From the IMG/VR virus record IMGVR_UViG_3300047409_000150, positions 1 through 20,702 of that record: a stretch of 20,702 nucleotides of DNA; one strand, written 5' to 3'. Shown here in pieces: positions 1-5,923 of this stretch. Under the pieces are notes generated by a model that did not search any database, was not told where the DNA came from, and was given only the letters and a program-made list of their open reading frames with translations. Within the stretch, counting starts at the first letter, position 1. The number at the start of each line of letters is the position of its first letter. Origin of the DNA: a virus. The position numbers were made by a program, and so were the translations under genes.

Positions 1-127
1 CGAAAGACCCCGCCGCCCGAACCGCCCGAACAGTCCTACGCGTCGTGGGCTATCGAACAGGTTCGCAAACGCCGCGGTCCATGCCCGCACCTACGGACGC
101 GCCCAGACATCACTGGCCGACACGGCG
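1..127. repeat. Direct terminal repeat, left copy (circular closure)
   Basis: These 127 bases are identical to the last 127 bases of the window. The coding frame of the gene across the junction continues without a break. This is what a circular or circularly permuted molecule gives when it is opened at an arbitrary point. 127 is also the common largest k-mer of short-read assemblers, so the repeat is probably an assembly overlap and not a biological terminal repeat. Confidence 0.95.
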
Positions 128-204
128 GTAAGCGGCGCTGTATCGACTGTGGCGAAGCGGTCGACGTGGAACCGTCGTCAACTGTCGCGAACCCCGAAAA
201 ATAA
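1..204 (+). CDS. Small zinc-binding protein, 3' part (gene wraps round from 20567)
   Basis: This is the C-terminal part of a gene that begins with GTG at 20567 and crosses the circular junction. Joined, it encodes about 70 residues. A Cys-Pro-His near residue 31 and a Cys-x2-Cys about 20 residues later (ending CIDCGEAVD) suggest a CCHC-type zinc ribbon. The sequence is basic around the metal site, consistent with nucleic-acid binding, but no family is recognised. The CPH...CxxC layout resembles the 30-aa protein at 19053, so the two may be related. It is the last gene of the integrase operon, followed by the 120-bp promoter region at 205-324. Confidence 0.75.
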   Translation, partial: RKTPPPEPPEQSYASWAIEQVRKRRGPCPHLRTRPDITGRHGGKRRCIDCGEAVDVEPSSTVANPEK

Positions 205-324
205 TTTCTGTCGCGTACTGAAACGAACAGGACAGTCAGTCGCGAACTATTCAGGACGAACAGTCGACGACCCCGTAACGACACTGTTTGACACTGGTTC
301 CTACTGGCTGTCTAGTAGCCAGCC
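205..324 (+). promoter_or_regulatory. Early promoter region, probably leaderless
   Basis: No gene is seen here. A perfect -35 hexamer TTGACA (288-293), a 17-bp spacer and a -10-like TCTAGT (311-316, four of six consensus bases) sit just upstream of the ATG at 325. A start site about seven bases past the -10 would fall at about 323-325. The transcript would then begin at or next to the start codon, and no Shine-Dalgarno sequence is present. Leaderless mRNAs are common in actinobacteria. The spacer/-10 overlaps CTACTGGCTGTC (301-312), which recurs at 18798-18809, and a small inverted repeat (CTGGCT...AGCCAG). Both could be operator sequence. Confidence 0.6.
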
Positions 325-534
325 ATGCCAACCAAAACAGCGAAGAAGCTGCTACCCGCGCCCGACGCGGGCGACAGGGTTTACCGCGTCGAAGAAGTCG
401 CCGAACTAACGGGCCTGTCGCTGTCGGGCGTTCGGAAGATGTTCAACGATGGACGCATACGAACAATCCACCTAGGGACACGGCGGGTCGTCCCAGCGGA
501 CGAAATGCGGCGGATACTCACAGAAGGCGTCTAG
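325..534 (+). CDS. Excisionase-like helix-turn-helix DNA-binding protein
   Basis: A 69-residue protein with a MerR/excisionase-type (HTH_17-like) winged helix: YRVEEVAELTGLSLSGVRKM is the HTH, followed by a wing (GRIRTIHLGTRRVV) and a final helix. Members of this family act as excisionases (recombination directionality factors) or small transcription regulators. It is the first gene of the rightward early operon. No ribosome site precedes the ATG, and the promoter at 288-316 would give a leaderless message. It could be Xis, given an integrase in the operon just upstream on the circle, or a Cro-like regulator opposing the minus-strand HTH at 18494-18736. The sequence does not decide between these. 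Confidence 0.8.
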   Translation: MPTKTAKKLLPAPDAGDRVYRVEEVAELTGLSLSGVRKMFNDGRIRTIHLGTRRVVPADEMRRILTEGV

Positions 535-536
535 CG

Positions 537-947
537 ATGGACACGCTACGCGACGTCTTCACAGACCAGCCCGCCGAACAGCCGACGACGCTGTTAGCCG
601 AACAGGACCGGATACGACGGGAACGCTGGACGGAAACACAGGCGACGCCAGTCGTCCCGCCCGTCGACCCCGCGCAAGTTGAACGCGACTACGAACGGCT
701 GACCGAACGCCGACGCGCCGCACAGCTGGCGGCGGTCGCCCGACAGAACGCGGCGACCGCCCGACAGGTCGCCCAGTCGTTCGGCGAATACGGGCGAGCG
801 TTCCGAAAGGTTGCGGCGACGAAAGGGTCGCCCGTCGACCATGCGGTATGTCTGTTCCTGGCGGCGACCTGTGAAGAACAGGCGGACGAATACACGCGGC
901 TACAGGACGAATCGATGAAGACCGCAGACCGTCAGGGGTCGATATGA
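537..947 (+). CDS. Hypothetical coiled-coil protein
   Basis: 136 residues, starting at the ATG two bases after the previous stop, with GAAGGCG upstream as a possible ribosome site. The protein is rich in Arg, Ala, Gln and Glu. Residues about 55-100 (RDYERLTERRRAAQLAAVAR and onward) look like a long, charged helix or coiled coil. It has no transmembrane segment, no signal peptide and no motif I recognise. Its stop overlaps the next start (ATGA). As the second gene of the early operon it may be a regulator or host-takeover protein, but nothing in the sequence shows this. Confidence 0.75.
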   Translation: MDTLRDVFTDQPAEQPTTLLAEQDRIRRERWTETQATPVVPPVDPAQVERDYERLTERRRAAQLAAVARQNAATARQVAQSFGEYGRAFRKVAATKGSPVDHAVCLFLAATCEEQADEYTRLQDESMKTADRQGSI

Positions 948-1099
948 AACCCGTCGCCTACACATGCCCGAACTGTGGGCGAACCGTTCCCGACTGGTAC
1001 AAAAACCACGTATGCCTACCGCGTAAAAAGGATTTCGACCGCGCCGCAAAAATCGACCCGGGCGTCGCCCTGGCGAAACGACTGGCGGCGAAATGCTGA
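944..1099 (+). CDS. Small zinc-finger protein (CxxC...HxC)
   Basis: A 51-residue protein whose ATG overlaps the previous TGA (ATGA). Cys8-x2-Cys11-x10-His22-x-Cys24 forms a likely single zinc knuckle (TCPNCGRTVPDWYKNHVC), followed by a basic tail. Tiny proteins of this type are frequent in actinophage early regions and usually have no assigned function. DNA, RNA or protein contact is plausible. The next gene starts inside its last codons, so translation is probably coupled. Confidence 0.75.
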   Translation: MKPVAYTCPNCGRTVPDWYKNHVCLPRKKDFDRAAKIDPGVALAKRLAAKC

Positions 1100-1374
1100 A
1101 GACACCTGACGCCCTACGCGCTGTCGGGAATCGCATCACATACCGACAGCTGGACTACTGGATTCGGACAGGCGCTATCACAATCGGCGACGGGCGACGC
1201 CCAGGGTCAGGGAACCGCCGAACGTTCACGCCCGCCGAAATCCGCGCGCTAGTCGAATTCGTGAACGCCTACGAAATGCATTCCGACATGACGCGGCTGT
1301 TCGCTGACGGGTCCGTGTGGGAAAGTTGCATGGAACGCCAGCGGCTACATGTCATCCCTGGCGGTACGTCGTGA
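1093..1374 (+). CDS. MerR-like DNA-binding protein
   Basis: 93 residues. The N-terminal part (about residues 8-50) resembles a MerR-type winged helix: ITYRQLDYWIRTGAI is the recognition-helix region, then a basic loop with GSGNRRTFTPAEIRAL. The C-terminal half is helical with no recognised domain. It overlaps the previous gene by 7 bases, and its TGA overlaps the GTG of the lysozyme-like gene (GTGA). It is the second HTH protein of this operon and is probably a transcription regulator. Its target cannot be read from the sequence. Confidence 0.75.
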   Translation: MLKTPDALRAVGNRITYRQLDYWIRTGAITIGDGRRPGSGNRRTFTPAEIRALVEFVNAYEMHSDMTRLFADGSVWESCMERQRLHVIPGGTS

Positions 1375-1958
1375 CCCGCCGTATTCTCGCGTTCGCAGGG
1401 TTCGTGGCTGTCAGCCTGTTAATCCTCACTTCGACCGTGGCCCAGGCTGACAGCCGCCCAGCCCGTCCCGGCGATGTCGGGGCGCAAGTATCGCGCATAC
1501 AGCGACAGCTGGCCGCAGACGGCTACACAGTGGTCGTAGACGGGCGATACGGGCCACAGACGACACGCGCTGTTCGCCACTGGCAGAGGGCGAACAGGTT
1601 AACCGTCGACGGGGTCGCAGGACCCGAAACGCTGGCGTCGCTACTGCCAGCCACAGCGGGCGCGCCTGCGGTCAGGGTCGACCCGCCGACGATGACGCCC
1701 GAACAAATCATTCGCGACGTGTGGCCCGACGACAGCGAAGACCACGCGGTAGCCATTGCGACCCGTGAGTCGCGGCTAATCCCGACAGCGCGGAACGCGT
1801 GCTGTTACGGACTGTTCCAAATCAACTGGCCCGCGCACAGGTCATGGCTGGCCGCTGTCGGGGTCACGTCGCCCGCGCAGCTGTTGGACGCCCGCACGAA
1901 CGTGAACGTCGCCCTAGCACTATTCACGGCGGCGGGCTGGGGACCCTGGGCGCTATGA
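1371..1958 (+). CDS. Secreted peptidoglycan-binding lysozyme/transglycosylase-like protein
   Basis: 195 residues, GTG start overlapping the previous stop. Residues 1-26 are a classic signal peptide: MTRR, a hydrophobic core, then a signal-peptidase I site after AQA (26/27). Residues about 34-93 form a PG_binding_1 domain (GDVGAQVSRIQRQL...DGRYGPQTTRAVRHWQ). Residues about 108-195 are a lysozyme-like/SLT domain with the probable catalytic Glu133 in ATRESRLIP and the YGLFQIN motif. It should cleave or remodel cell-wall glycan outside the membrane. It sits among early genes, far from the amidase endolysin at 16137, so it is unlikely to be the main timed lysin. Roles in superinfection, wall remodelling or envelope change in the lysogen are inference. 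Confidence 0.85.
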   Translation: MTRRILAFAGFVAVSLLILTSTVAQADSRPARPGDVGAQVSRIQRQLAADGYTVVVDGRYGPQTTRAVRHWQRANRLTVDGVAGPETLASLLPATAGAPAVRVDPPTMTPEQIIRDVWPDDSEDHAVAIATRESRLIPTARNACCYGLFQINWPAHRSWLAAVGVTSPAQLLDARTNVNVALALFTAAGWGPWAL

Positions 1959-2134
1959 ACACGGACGCGCACCCTGGCGACACGCTACTTATCTGTCTGA
2001 GTGACGGAATCACGGCCGAACAGGCGGACGAAATCAGGCGTCAGCTATTACGGCGACTTCCTGGTCTATCCGATGTCGTTCTGTTGCCAGCGAATCACGT
2101 CATGGTCTACCGCCCGTCAGGGGTCGACGAATGA
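1955..2134 (+). CDS. Hypothetical small protein
   Basis: 59 residues. The ATG overlaps the TGA of the lysozyme-like gene (ATGA), and its own TGA overlaps the ATG at 2131. It contains a soluble alpha/beta pattern (TLLICLSDGITAEQADEIRR, then a helix and VVLLPANHVMVYRP), which suggests a compact fold. Small proteins with this look are common in actinophage early operons and have no assigned function. Confidence 0.7.
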   Translation: MNTDAHPGDTLLICLSDGITAEQADEIRRQLLRRLPGLSDVVLLPANHVMVYRPSGVDE

Positions 2135-2250
2135 ACCCGGTAACCCTGTTGCTGTGGTCGCTGTCGGGCGCGACAGACCTAGTCGTTCTAGTCGTGTGCG
2201 CGCTGGCGATAGTCGTCGCGTTCGTCGTGTTCGGGGGTGGCTGGCAATGA
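2131..2250 (+). CDS. Single-span small membrane protein
   Basis: A 39-residue protein that is almost wholly hydrophobic: MNPVTLLLWSLSG, then DLVVLVVCALAIVVAFVVFG as one clear transmembrane helix, ending GGWQ. Both ends overlap neighbouring genes by four bases (ATGA). The order secreted muralytic protein, 59-aa protein, membrane peptide might form an envelope-directed set before the recombination genes. A holin-like or exclusion role is possible but unsupported beyond the helix. Confidence 0.65.
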   Translation: MNPVTLLLWSLSGATDLVVLVVCALAIVVAFVVFGGGWQ

Positions 2251-3209
2251 CGACGAACCGCGTAGTAGCGACGATGACAGGCGACGACTGGCACGAATGG
2301 CGGCGCGGCGGTATCGGCGGGTCCGACATCGCCGCCCTAGTCGGACTGTCGCGGTACGCGTCGCCGACGTCGCTGTACTACGAAAAAACTGGGCTACTCA
2401 CCCGCGACCACGAAGACACAGAACGAATGCGAATAGGTCGCCGAATGGAAGGGCTACTAGCCGAAGAATTCGCCGACAGAACAGGTCTGTACTGTGTCGG
2501 CGCGCAGACCCTATGGGCGCACAAAGACCACGCGTTCGCCCGTTGCACACTGGACGGGTTCGCCGCCGAAAGCGACGACCTAGACGACACAGCGGTACTA
2601 GGGACCGTCCAGTTCAAAACAGACGGGCGGTTCGGCTGGCCTGACGGGGTTCCGCCGAACATACGCGCCCAGTGTGTGTGGGAAATGGGCGTAACAGGTC
2701 TGGCGATGTCCTGGCTAGTCGTCATGTTCGCGGGGTTCCGAATTCAGGTGTACGAAATCCCGTTCGACGACGAAGCCAAAACCGACTGGGAATTCATGCT
2801 GTCGACAGCGTCCGACTTCTGGGACCACGTCACGACAGGCGACCCGCCGCCGCCCGACGACCACGAAGCGACGACACGCGCCCTAGAAGAAATCCACGAA
2901 CCAGACCCGACACAGGAACTAGACGCGACCGACACGACGCGTTACCTGGTTGACCTGTTACGCGCCGCGAAGGCGAACACGAAAGCGGCGAAGGCGACAG
3001 AAGACGCCCTATCGAACGAACTACGCGGGGTCCTGGGCGACGCCTGCGACCTAGTCGACGGCGGGCGGGTCATCGCGTCATGGCGACCACAGACCGCCCG
3101 ACGATTCGACGTCGAAGCGTTCCGAACGAACTACCCAGACCTAGCCGACGTCTACACGAACGAAACGACATCGCGCGTACTGCGACTACACACAGCGAAG
3201 GGGAAGTAA
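2247..3209 (+). CDS. YqaJ-type viral exonuclease (RecE/lambda Exo-like)
   Basis: 320 residues, starting at the ATG that overlaps the previous TGA. The N-terminal nuclease domain shows the YqaJ pattern: WHEWRRGGIGGSDIAALVGLS, then GRRMEGLLAEEF (conserved Glu), TLDGF (metal Asp) and VQFKT. The last is the usual E-x-K position, with Gln in place of Glu here. The family degrades one strand of linear duplex DNA 5' to 3' to make 3' tails for its annealing partner. The C-terminal third is Ala/Lys-rich with a possible coiled coil. It lies directly upstream of RecT (TAATG overlap), making a RecET-like pair. The Gln is worth checking for activity. Confidence 0.88.
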   Translation: MTTNRVVATMTGDDWHEWRRGGIGGSDIAALVGLSRYASPTSLYYEKTGLLTRDHEDTERMRIGRRMEGLLAEEFADRTGLYCVGAQTLWAHKDHAFARCTLDGFAAESDDLDDTAVLGTVQFKTDGRFGWPDGVPPNIRAQCVWEMGVTGLAMSWLVVMFAGFRIQVYEIPFDDEAKTDWEFMLSTASDFWDHVTTGDPPPPDDHEATTRALEEIHEPDPTQELDATDTTRYLVDLLRAAKANTKAAKATEDALSNELRGVLGDACDLVDGGRVIASWRPQTARRFDVEAFRTNYPDLADVYTNETTSRVLRLHTAKGK

Positions 3210-4057
3210 TGCCCACAGGAACCACAGTCGAAGCGGCGGCGAAGGCGGCGGGCGACGCGAAAGACGTCGCCCAGACTCACCTACAACATCTGCGAACCAG
3301 TATCGAAAAAGCAGAACCACAGTTCGCTATGGCGCTACCCGAACACGTCAGTTCGGGACGGTTCATACGCGCCGCGCTTACCGCGCTGAACGTCGTTCCA
3401 CGACTCGCAGAATGCGAACCCCGTTCGGTCATCGCGGGACTAATGCAAGCCGCGCAGCTGGGCCTAGAAGTCGCCGACGTCCGCGGCCAGTGTTACCTGA
3501 TACCGCGACGCGACTCGCGGGCGGGCGTGATGAAAGCGACATTCCAGCTGGGTTACCGCGGCATGGTCGACCTAGCCGCCCGTTCGGGAATCACAGTCAC
3601 AGCCGAAGACGTCCACGAAGGCGACACGCTGGACTACGGATTAGGTTCGCGCCGCTACCTAGTGCATCGCCCGACGCTACGCGGCAACCGCGGCGACGCG
3701 TACGCCTACTACGCGGTCGCAACGTTCGCCGACGCCCGCGAACCCGAATTCAAAATCATGGGTCGTCAACAGATAGAGGAACATCGCGACAGGTTCGCCA
3801 GCACACGCGACGGGAAAGGGACCGTTACCGGACCCTGGGTCGAACACTTCGACGCCATGGCCCGCAAGACCGTGATACGCGCCCTACTGAACTACCTACC
3901 CGTGTCGGTCGAACTACGCGACGCCATACGCGCGGACGCTGTCGAAGCGACCACGAACGACCGCCCGCCGCCGCCCGAACTACCCGCGAACGTCGACGGG
4001 CTGACAGGTGAGATAGACGCCCTAACCGTTATCGAAGTCGACGAAAACCCGTCGTGA
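3209..4057 (+). CDS. recT: RecT family single-strand annealing protein
   Basis: 282 residues from the ATG that shares a base with the YqaJ stop, with GAAGGGGAAG as a strong ribosome site. The RecT core is clear: an N-terminal helix, FIRAALTALNVVPRLAECEP, SVIAGLMQAAQLGLEV, QCYLIPR, then FQLGYRGMVDLAARSG, GDTLDYGLGS and WVEHFDAMARKTVIRALLNYLP. RecT proteins coat and anneal complementary single strands made by the partner nuclease, for phage recombination, repair and circularisation. No RecA-like or polymerase gene is present, so replication probably uses host machinery with this recombination pair. Confidence 0.93.
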   Translation: MPTGTTVEAAAKAAGDAKDVAQTHLQHLRTSIEKAEPQFAMALPEHVSSGRFIRAALTALNVVPRLAECEPRSVIAGLMQAAQLGLEVADVRGQCYLIPRRDSRAGVMKATFQLGYRGMVDLAARSGITVTAEDVHEGDTLDYGLGSRRYLVHRPTLRGNRGDAYAYYAVATFADAREPEFKIMGRQQIEEHRDRFASTRDGKGTVTGPWVEHFDAMARKTVIRALLNYLPVSVELRDAIRADAVEATTNDRPPPPELPANVDGLTGEIDALTVIEVDENPS

Positions 4058-4374
4058 GTCTGTCGCCTACTCAGCTGTCGCTACGGGCGTTCCGCGAACT
4101 GGGTTACGTCGCCGAAGTCGTCGAACACTGGGTCAGCCAGCCGCCGCCAGGACACCGAAAAGACCTATTCGGATTCGTCGACGTGTTGGCTGTCGGCGAC
4201 GGACACACGGTCGCTGTGCAGTGTACTAGCGACACGAACGTCGCCAGTCGCATTCGCAAAATCGCCGACATGGACGCCCTACCGAAACTGCGCGAAGCGG
4301 GCTGGGTCCTGGTCGTCCACGGCTGGAAGAAACAGGGCGGACGCTGGGTCGTCCGCGAAGTCGACGTGTCCTAA
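4054..4374 (+). CDS. PD-(D/E)xK nuclease-like protein (possible resolvase)
   Basis: 106 residues, GTG start overlapping the recT stop (GTGA). The helix RAFRELGYVAEVVEHW leads into RKDLFGFVDVLAVG and a strand VAVQCTS, then an Arg/Lys-rich helix SRIRKIADMDALPKLREAG and the strand WVLVVHGW. This follows the small restriction-endonuclease-like fold seen in phage Holliday-junction-resolvase-like proteins, with D37/D43 and Q56 near the expected metal positions. The usual Lys of the last motif is not obvious. Its place beside YqaJ and RecT supports a role in recombination intermediates. Activity is an inference. Confidence 0.6.
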   Translation: MSLSPTQLSLRAFRELGYVAEVVEHWVSQPPPGHRKDLFGFVDVLAVGDGHTVAVQCTSDTNVASRIRKIADMDALPKLREAGWVLVVHGWKKQGGRWVVREVDVS

Positions 4375-4550
4375 TGCCCTACCGCCCGACGCCCGACGCG
4401 CTGGAACGCGACGCCCGAACACTGTTACTGGTTCTGGCTATCGCCCTGCGGAACATGGATCGTCTACACATAGCCCGCGGCGAAGAAGAAACCAGTACAG
4501 GTACATGCTGGCTACCCGAACAGGAACGCCCGCCGAATGGACGGTCGTAA
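4374..4550 (+). CDS. Hypothetical 58-aa protein
   Basis: It starts at the ATG that shares a base with the previous TAA (TAATG) and ends in a TAA that shares a base with the next ATG. The N-terminal half forms an amphipathic helix (DALERDARTLLLVLAIALRN), followed by a charged, Pro-rich tail. Its reading is supported by exact coupling on both sides and by phage-like codon use. No family is recognised. Confidence 0.65.
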   Translation: MPYRPTPDALERDARTLLLVLAIALRNMDRLHIARGEEETSTGTCWLPEQERPPNGRS

Positions 4551-4930
4551 TGGCTGGCTGGCGATGGGCGCGACTGGACGTCGACTACTTCCAGAACCCG
4601 AAAATCCGCAGCGTGTCGAACGACGCGCGGACGCTTCACATCGCCGCGATTCTGTGGACAACGAAGTACACAACTGACGGACATATCCCGAACAGTTCGC
4701 TAACAGATGTCGAACAGGACGCGAACATAAGCCACTACTGGACGAAAAGAAGGGTCGCTGAACTAGCGGCGGCGCGGCTGTGGCTACCAGGCGACGACGG
4801 CTGGGAACTACACGACTACGCCGACATGAACCCGCAGGCGATGCGGGCAAACGTGGAACGGGACCGCGCCGCATGGCGTGAACGTCAGGCGCGCTGGCGA
4901 AAGTACAGGCTTGACGATGTCACGCCGTGA
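4550..4930 (+). CDS. Probable replication-associated winged-helix protein
   Basis: 126 residues from ATG (TAATG overlap). The opening WRWARLDVDYFQNPKIRSVS and the run SNDARTLHIAAILWTTKYTTDGHIPNS resemble N-terminal domains of phage replisome-organiser and DnaD-like proteins. Those domains have a winged helix that recognises origin DNA. A tail of alternating Arg and Ala (NVERDRAAWRERQARWRKYR) would bind DNA. No helicase or ATPase motif is present. It is the last gene before a 144-bp gap with palindromes and DnaA-box-like sites, which fits an initiator next to its origin. That link is inference. Confidence 0.5.
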   Translation: MAGWRWARLDVDYFQNPKIRSVSNDARTLHIAAILWTTKYTTDGHIPNSSLTDVEQDANISHYWTKRRVAELAAARLWLPGDDGWELHDYADMNPQAMRANVERDRAAWRERQARWRKYRLDDVTP

Positions 4931-5074
4931 CACGCCGAAATGTCACCCCGTTAGTCACGGGGACTACACGACACAACACAACACTTATGAGTACACGCGT
5001 AGACAACTAAGGGTTTTACGCGTACTCGCCCGCTGTGGAAAAGCCTGTGAATAGGCCGACAGGAAGGGGACCGA
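4931..5074. other. Intergenic region with palindromes; weak origin candidate
   Basis: A 144-bp non-coding gap, long for this genome. It holds a short stem (CCCCG/CGGGG, about 4946-4962), an AC-rich run (ACACAACACAACACTT), an imperfect palindrome at 4989-5027 (GAGTAC-AC-GCGTA against TACGCGTACTC), and two sequences close to the DnaA-box complement TGTGGATAA: TGTGGAAAA (5034-5042, one mismatch) and TGTGAATAG (5046-5054, two mismatches). A strong ribosome site AGGAAGGGG ends the gap. It may be a replication origin, a terminator/promoter pair or an operator. Confidence 0.4.
4989..5027. repeat. Imperfect 39-bp palindrome
   Basis: The left arm GAGTAC-AC-GCGTA and right arm TACGCGTACTC pair over 11 bp, with a two-base bulge and a 15-base centre that holds GGGTTTT. 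As RNA it could form a hairpin (possible terminator, although no U-run follows). As DNA it could be a protein site. Confidence 0.6.
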
Positions 5075-5320
5075 ATGCCAGCGATACCGCGACGAAACCA
5101 GGTCACATGTCACTACTGCTACGACGTAATCGACATGGACGCCGAAACGACCTACCAGCGCGTACAGGGCTGGGCGAAGAACCGCGGCGGGCGCGGCGGA
5201 ACAAACGCCCTAGCCCTACGACAAACCCAGCTGTACTGGGCCTGTCACATGTGCATAGACAAGCGAACAGCGGGACTAGCTAGCGACAGCTGGGAACAAA
5301 TAGACCTGTTCGCCGAATGA
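5075..5320 (+). CDS. Small zinc-ribbon protein (CxxC...CxxC)
   Basis: 81 residues. The ATG has an ideal ribosome site (AGGAAGGGG, 6-base gap), which fixes the start. Cys12-x2-Cys15 (TCHYCYDVID) and Cys57-x2-Cys60 (WACHMCIDK) form a split zinc ribbon around a basic Gly/Arg linker (WAKNRGGRGGTNALALRQTQ). This type is seen near HNH and terminase genes in actinophages. A nucleic-acid role is likely and its target unknown. The next gene's ATG overlaps its TGA. Confidence 0.75.
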   Translation: MPAIPRRNQVTCHYCYDVIDMDAETTYQRVQGWAKNRGGRGGTNALALRQTQLYWACHMCIDKRTAGLASDSWEQIDLFAE

Positions 5321-5610
5321 TGTATTCGTTCGCCTGTCACGAATGCGGGCGAACGTTCCACCGATACACGCGCATATCAGGACCGCCGCCGACGTACTGC
5401 TCAGCCCGCTGTCGCAAACGCGCCCAGCGTCGACGGGCGCAGGTAATTGCAAATGCAACGACATCTGTTGCAAATGCAACAATCGGACTACAGTCAGCCG
5501 CGATGACCGACACCCCGACCGAACCAGACCCCGTCGAACCAGACCCCGTCGAACCCGAACCAGACCCCGAACCCGTCGTCGACGATGACAGCGCTAACAA
5601 AGGCGGGTAG
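5317..5610 (+). CDS. Zinc-finger protein with acidic Pro-Glu-Asp tail
   Basis: 97 residues. Cys7-x2-Cys10 and Cys28-x3-Cys32 make a zinc finger (FACHECGRTFHRY...PTYCSARC), followed by a basic RKRAQRRRAQ segment likely to bind DNA or RNA. Residues 43-57 read VIANATTSVANATIG and are encoded by two copies of the dyad described at 5446-5480. The C-terminal third is an acidic, Pro-rich repeat (EPDPV units). The 3' end overlaps the HNH gene by 26 bases in another frame. A basic finger joined to an acidic tail could be an adaptor or DNA mimic. No family is assigned. Confidence 0.7.
   Translation: MMYSFACHECGRTFHRYTRISGPPPTYCSARCRKRAQRRRAQVIANATTSVANATIGLQSAAMTDTPTEPDPVEPDPVEPEPDPEPVVDDDSANKGG
5446..5480. 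repeat. Two copies of a dyad, GTTGCA-AA-TGCAAC type
   Basis: Copies lie at 5446-5459 (ATTGCAAATGCAAC) and 5467-5480 (GTTGCAAATGCAAC), with starts 21 bp apart, which is two helical turns. The sequence is AT-rich in a high-GC genome. A third copy lies at 9138-9151. Identical dyads on the same face of the helix suggest a dimeric DNA-binding protein. They are also read in frame as ANAT peptides. Confidence 0.7.
5521..5578. repeat. Short tandem repeat encoding an acidic Pro-rich tail
   Basis: The 15-base unit GAACCAGACCCCGTC occurs twice in tandem (5521-5535, 5536-5550), followed by degenerate partial copies. It encodes E-P-D-P-V repeats. Unit length is a multiple of three, so copy-number change would keep the frame. 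Confidence 0.8.
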
Positions 5611-5923
5611 TACGACCCTGTGGCGAAAGATACGCCTGGTCATACTCACCCGCGACGGCTACGTCTGCCACTGGTGCCACGGCTACGCCGACACAGTCGA
5701 CCACGTCCTAAGTAGGGCAGAAGGCGGGCAAGACACGCCAGAAAACCTGGTAGCCGCCTGTCGACGGTGCAACTTCAGACGGGGTGCAATTCTGGGCAAC
5801 CAGCGACGCAACCAGAAACACGGGTCGTTTTTTCTGAACGCGAACCCCGCCCACACCCCGCCCTGTTCCCGGTATCTCTGTGAAACCCCTGGTCAGACGC
5901 TAGAAAACTCGAGGGTTTGGTAG
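5585..5923 (+). CDS. HNH endonuclease next to the terminase
   Basis: 112 residues. The HNH fold is clear: VCHWC (Cys28, Cys31), TVDHVLSRAEGG (His40), ENL (Asn54), CRRCN (Cys59, Cys62, then Asn63 in place of the last His). Small HNH nucleases beside the large terminase are typical of cos-packaging siphoviruses, where they help cut at cos and support terminase function (established for HK97-like phages). The ATG lies inside the previous gene. The C-terminal 30 residues are Pro-rich and may overlap packaging sequence. Its stop touches the terminase GTG. Confidence 0.9.
   Translation: MTALTKAGSTTLWRKIRLVILTRDGYVCHWCHGYADTVDHVLSRAEGGQDTPENLVAACRRCNFRRGAILGNQRRNQKHGSFFLNANPAHTPPCSRYLCETPGQTLENSRVW

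Noticed and set aside
3080-3208. Longer N-terminus for RecT from ATG 3080
   Set aside because: It overlaps the YqaJ gene by 130 bases and reads Arg-rich out-of-frame sequence. ATG 3209 has a strong ribosome site and TAATG coupling.
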